NCBI GenBank assembly: GCA_002450255.1
Contig: DJYW01000158.1
Coordinates: 58,986 to 64,228 of the forward strand
DNA: 5,243 bases
Source of the DNA: Gammaproteobacteria bacterium UBA6968
Lineage (GTDB): Bacteria > Pseudomonadota > Gammaproteobacteria > Pseudomonadales > Azotimanducaceae
Direction of reading: 5' to 3'
The notes beneath the pieces were generated by a model. The model saw only the letters and a list, made by a program, of their open reading frames with translations. It was not told the origin of the DNA and searched no databases. A program made the translations under genes and the position numbers. This document shows, piece by piece, positions 4,264-5,243 of this stretch. Numbering within the stretch: the first letter of the stretch is position 1; every line of letters starts with the position of its first letter.

Positions 4264-5243
4264 GTGACTCAAGCCACTTTTGAGCAGCAGCTGGAACAAC
4301 ACATTCGTTGTTTAGGCGAAGACGCAGGCGCTTTATTTGCCTCCGCGCAGCATCATTTACGCGTACCGGGTAAACGCACCCGGGCTAAATTATTGGCTGC
4401 AATGAGCACCTCTGCATTACCATCTAACCAGTTGGTTGCTGCAGCCGCAGCAATCGAACTCGTCCATGAAGCGTCAATCGTGCACGACGATATTCAGGAT
4501 CGAGCAGAGCAAAGACGCGGCCAAGCCAGCGTTTGGCGGGCCTTCGGCGGGGATACCGCCCTGCTGCTCGGCGATCACCTCATTAGCTGTGCATTCAAAA
4601 CCATAGCACTGGCACAGCTCGACGCATCCCGTAGCAGCCGCCTTATTTTGGCGCTAACAGATGCCATTAGCTCAGCGGCTGCAGGGCAGCACACACAGCT
4701 AGAAATTCGCTACGATGACCCGCACTTGTTCACCACTTATCAGCAAATTGCTATCGGCAAAACAGGTGCTTTACTCGCACTGCCACTACAGTTCGCGACC
4801 ATTTTACAGAATCAGTCGGCGCCAGCAGTGGTAACGCCAATGGCGTTAGCCGCCCGATCCTACGATGCCGCCAAACATTGCGGACAACAACTTGGTCTGG
4901 CTTATCAAATAATCGACGACCTTAAGACGCTGCGTTGCGGCAATGATCTAGCCACCGATCCCGATGTGGTTAACCGCGCGGTGACTGCGCCAATTGTTGC
5001 TGCCCGTATGCAGGCACCGCACCGAGATCCATTTCGTTTGTTGGTCGAACAACCGAATCAGCATCCGTATATCGTTGCACAATGTGAAGCTTGGCTCGGG
5101 GAAGCATTACATCTAGCCGAGGAAGCCGCAGCGACCTTGCCCCAACCGATTCAGCAAGTCGTAAGCTCATTTACTAAACGCTATCTGCGACTACCTGATT
5201 TACCGCGCAAGGGATCGACCACCAGGCCGAATTGGGCCTATCC
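4264..5243 (+). CDS. crtE: Polyprenyl (probably geranylgeranyl) diphosphate synthase, 3' end outside window
   Basis: A GTG-started frame stays open to the window edge (326 codons, no stop). It encodes an all-alpha trans-isoprenyl diphosphate synthase, which condenses isopentenyl diphosphate with allylic diphosphates in the cytoplasm. Beside an opsin gene the likely product is geranylgeranyl diphosphate, feeding carotenoid and retinal synthesis. Visible motifs: GKR (36-38), first aspartate-rich motif DDIQD (75-79), RRG (84-86), GDHL (103-106), GKTGALL (165-171) and second aspartate-rich region QIIDDLKT (215-222). The second motif has DDxxT where the family normally has DDxxD. The downstream GK.T region is also poorly conserved (about 224-242). 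The core reaches about residue 305, the usual family end, but the frame continues with a Pro/Arg-rich stretch (311-326). The C-terminus may be extended or fused. It lies after the opsin terminator, so it depends on readthrough or its own promoter. The superfamily is secure; product chain length is inferred from context. Confidence 0.88.
   Translation, partial: MTQATFEQQLEQHIRCLGEDAGALFASAQHHLRVPGKRTRAKLLAAMSTSALPSNQLVAAAAAIELVHEASIVHDDIQDRAEQRRGQASVWRAFGGDTALLLGDHLISCAFKTIALAQLDASRSSRLILALTDAISSAAAGQHTQLEIRYDDPHLFTTYQQIAIGKTGALLALPLQFATILQNQSAPAVVTPMALAARSYDAAKHCGQQLGLAYQIIDDLKTLRCGNDLATDPDVVNRAVTAPIVAARMQAPHRDPFRLLVEQPNQHPYIVAQCEAWLGEALHLAEEAAATLPQPIQQVVSSFTKRYLRLPDLPRKGSTTRPNWAY

Overview
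The window looks like chromosome of a marine planktonic proteobacterium (or a metagenomic clone from one). The main evidence is a complete proteorhodopsin gene followed directly by an isoprenoid diphosphate synthase of the kind that begins retinal and carotenoid synthesis. The proteorhodopsin resembles those of marine gammaproteobacteria. The RNase J gene has alphaproteobacteria-like motifs, and RNase J is uncommon in gammaproteobacteria. I therefore leave the class open.

Layout from left to right. Positions 1-180 lie downstream of the RNase J gene and carry an 11-bp tandem repeat that touches the left edge (1-44). Positions 181-1560 (minus strand) encode a short RNase J-type metallo-beta-lactamase nuclease with all metal ligands but no C-terminal domain. 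Positions 1561-2230 are a 670-bp divergent gap. It holds a 14-bp-period imperfect repeat (1645-1700) and one doubtful minus-strand ORF (1701-1976). Positions 2231-2947 (plus) encode a PhoH-family ATPase with a GTG start. Positions 2948-3450 are a 503-bp gap with no gene I can support, ending in a leader with a small palindrome. Positions 3451-4134 (plus) encode a blue-tuned proton-pumping proteorhodopsin without a signal peptide, followed by a clear intrinsic terminator (4170-4208) and a second palindrome (4206-4231). From 4264 to the right edge (plus, no stop) runs a GTG-started polyprenyl diphosphate synthase, probably CrtE.

How the genes work together. Proteorhodopsin needs retinal. CrtE would make geranylgeranyl diphosphate, the precursor of phytoene, beta-carotene and finally retinal, so crtI, crtB, crtY and blh are expected just beyond the right edge. 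The terminator between the two genes suggests that the abundant opsin is transcribed well above the pigment enzymes. RNase J and PhoH both belong to RNA-metabolism or ATPase families, but nothing here ties them to the photosystem.

The points most worth checking are: the altered second aspartate-rich motif in CrtE; an 8-mer shared by the opsin and crtE leaders; the stop-free frame after the RNase J stop codon, which runs through the 11-bp repeat; and the two short repeat arrays flanking the RNase J gene. I see no clearly new multi-gene system.
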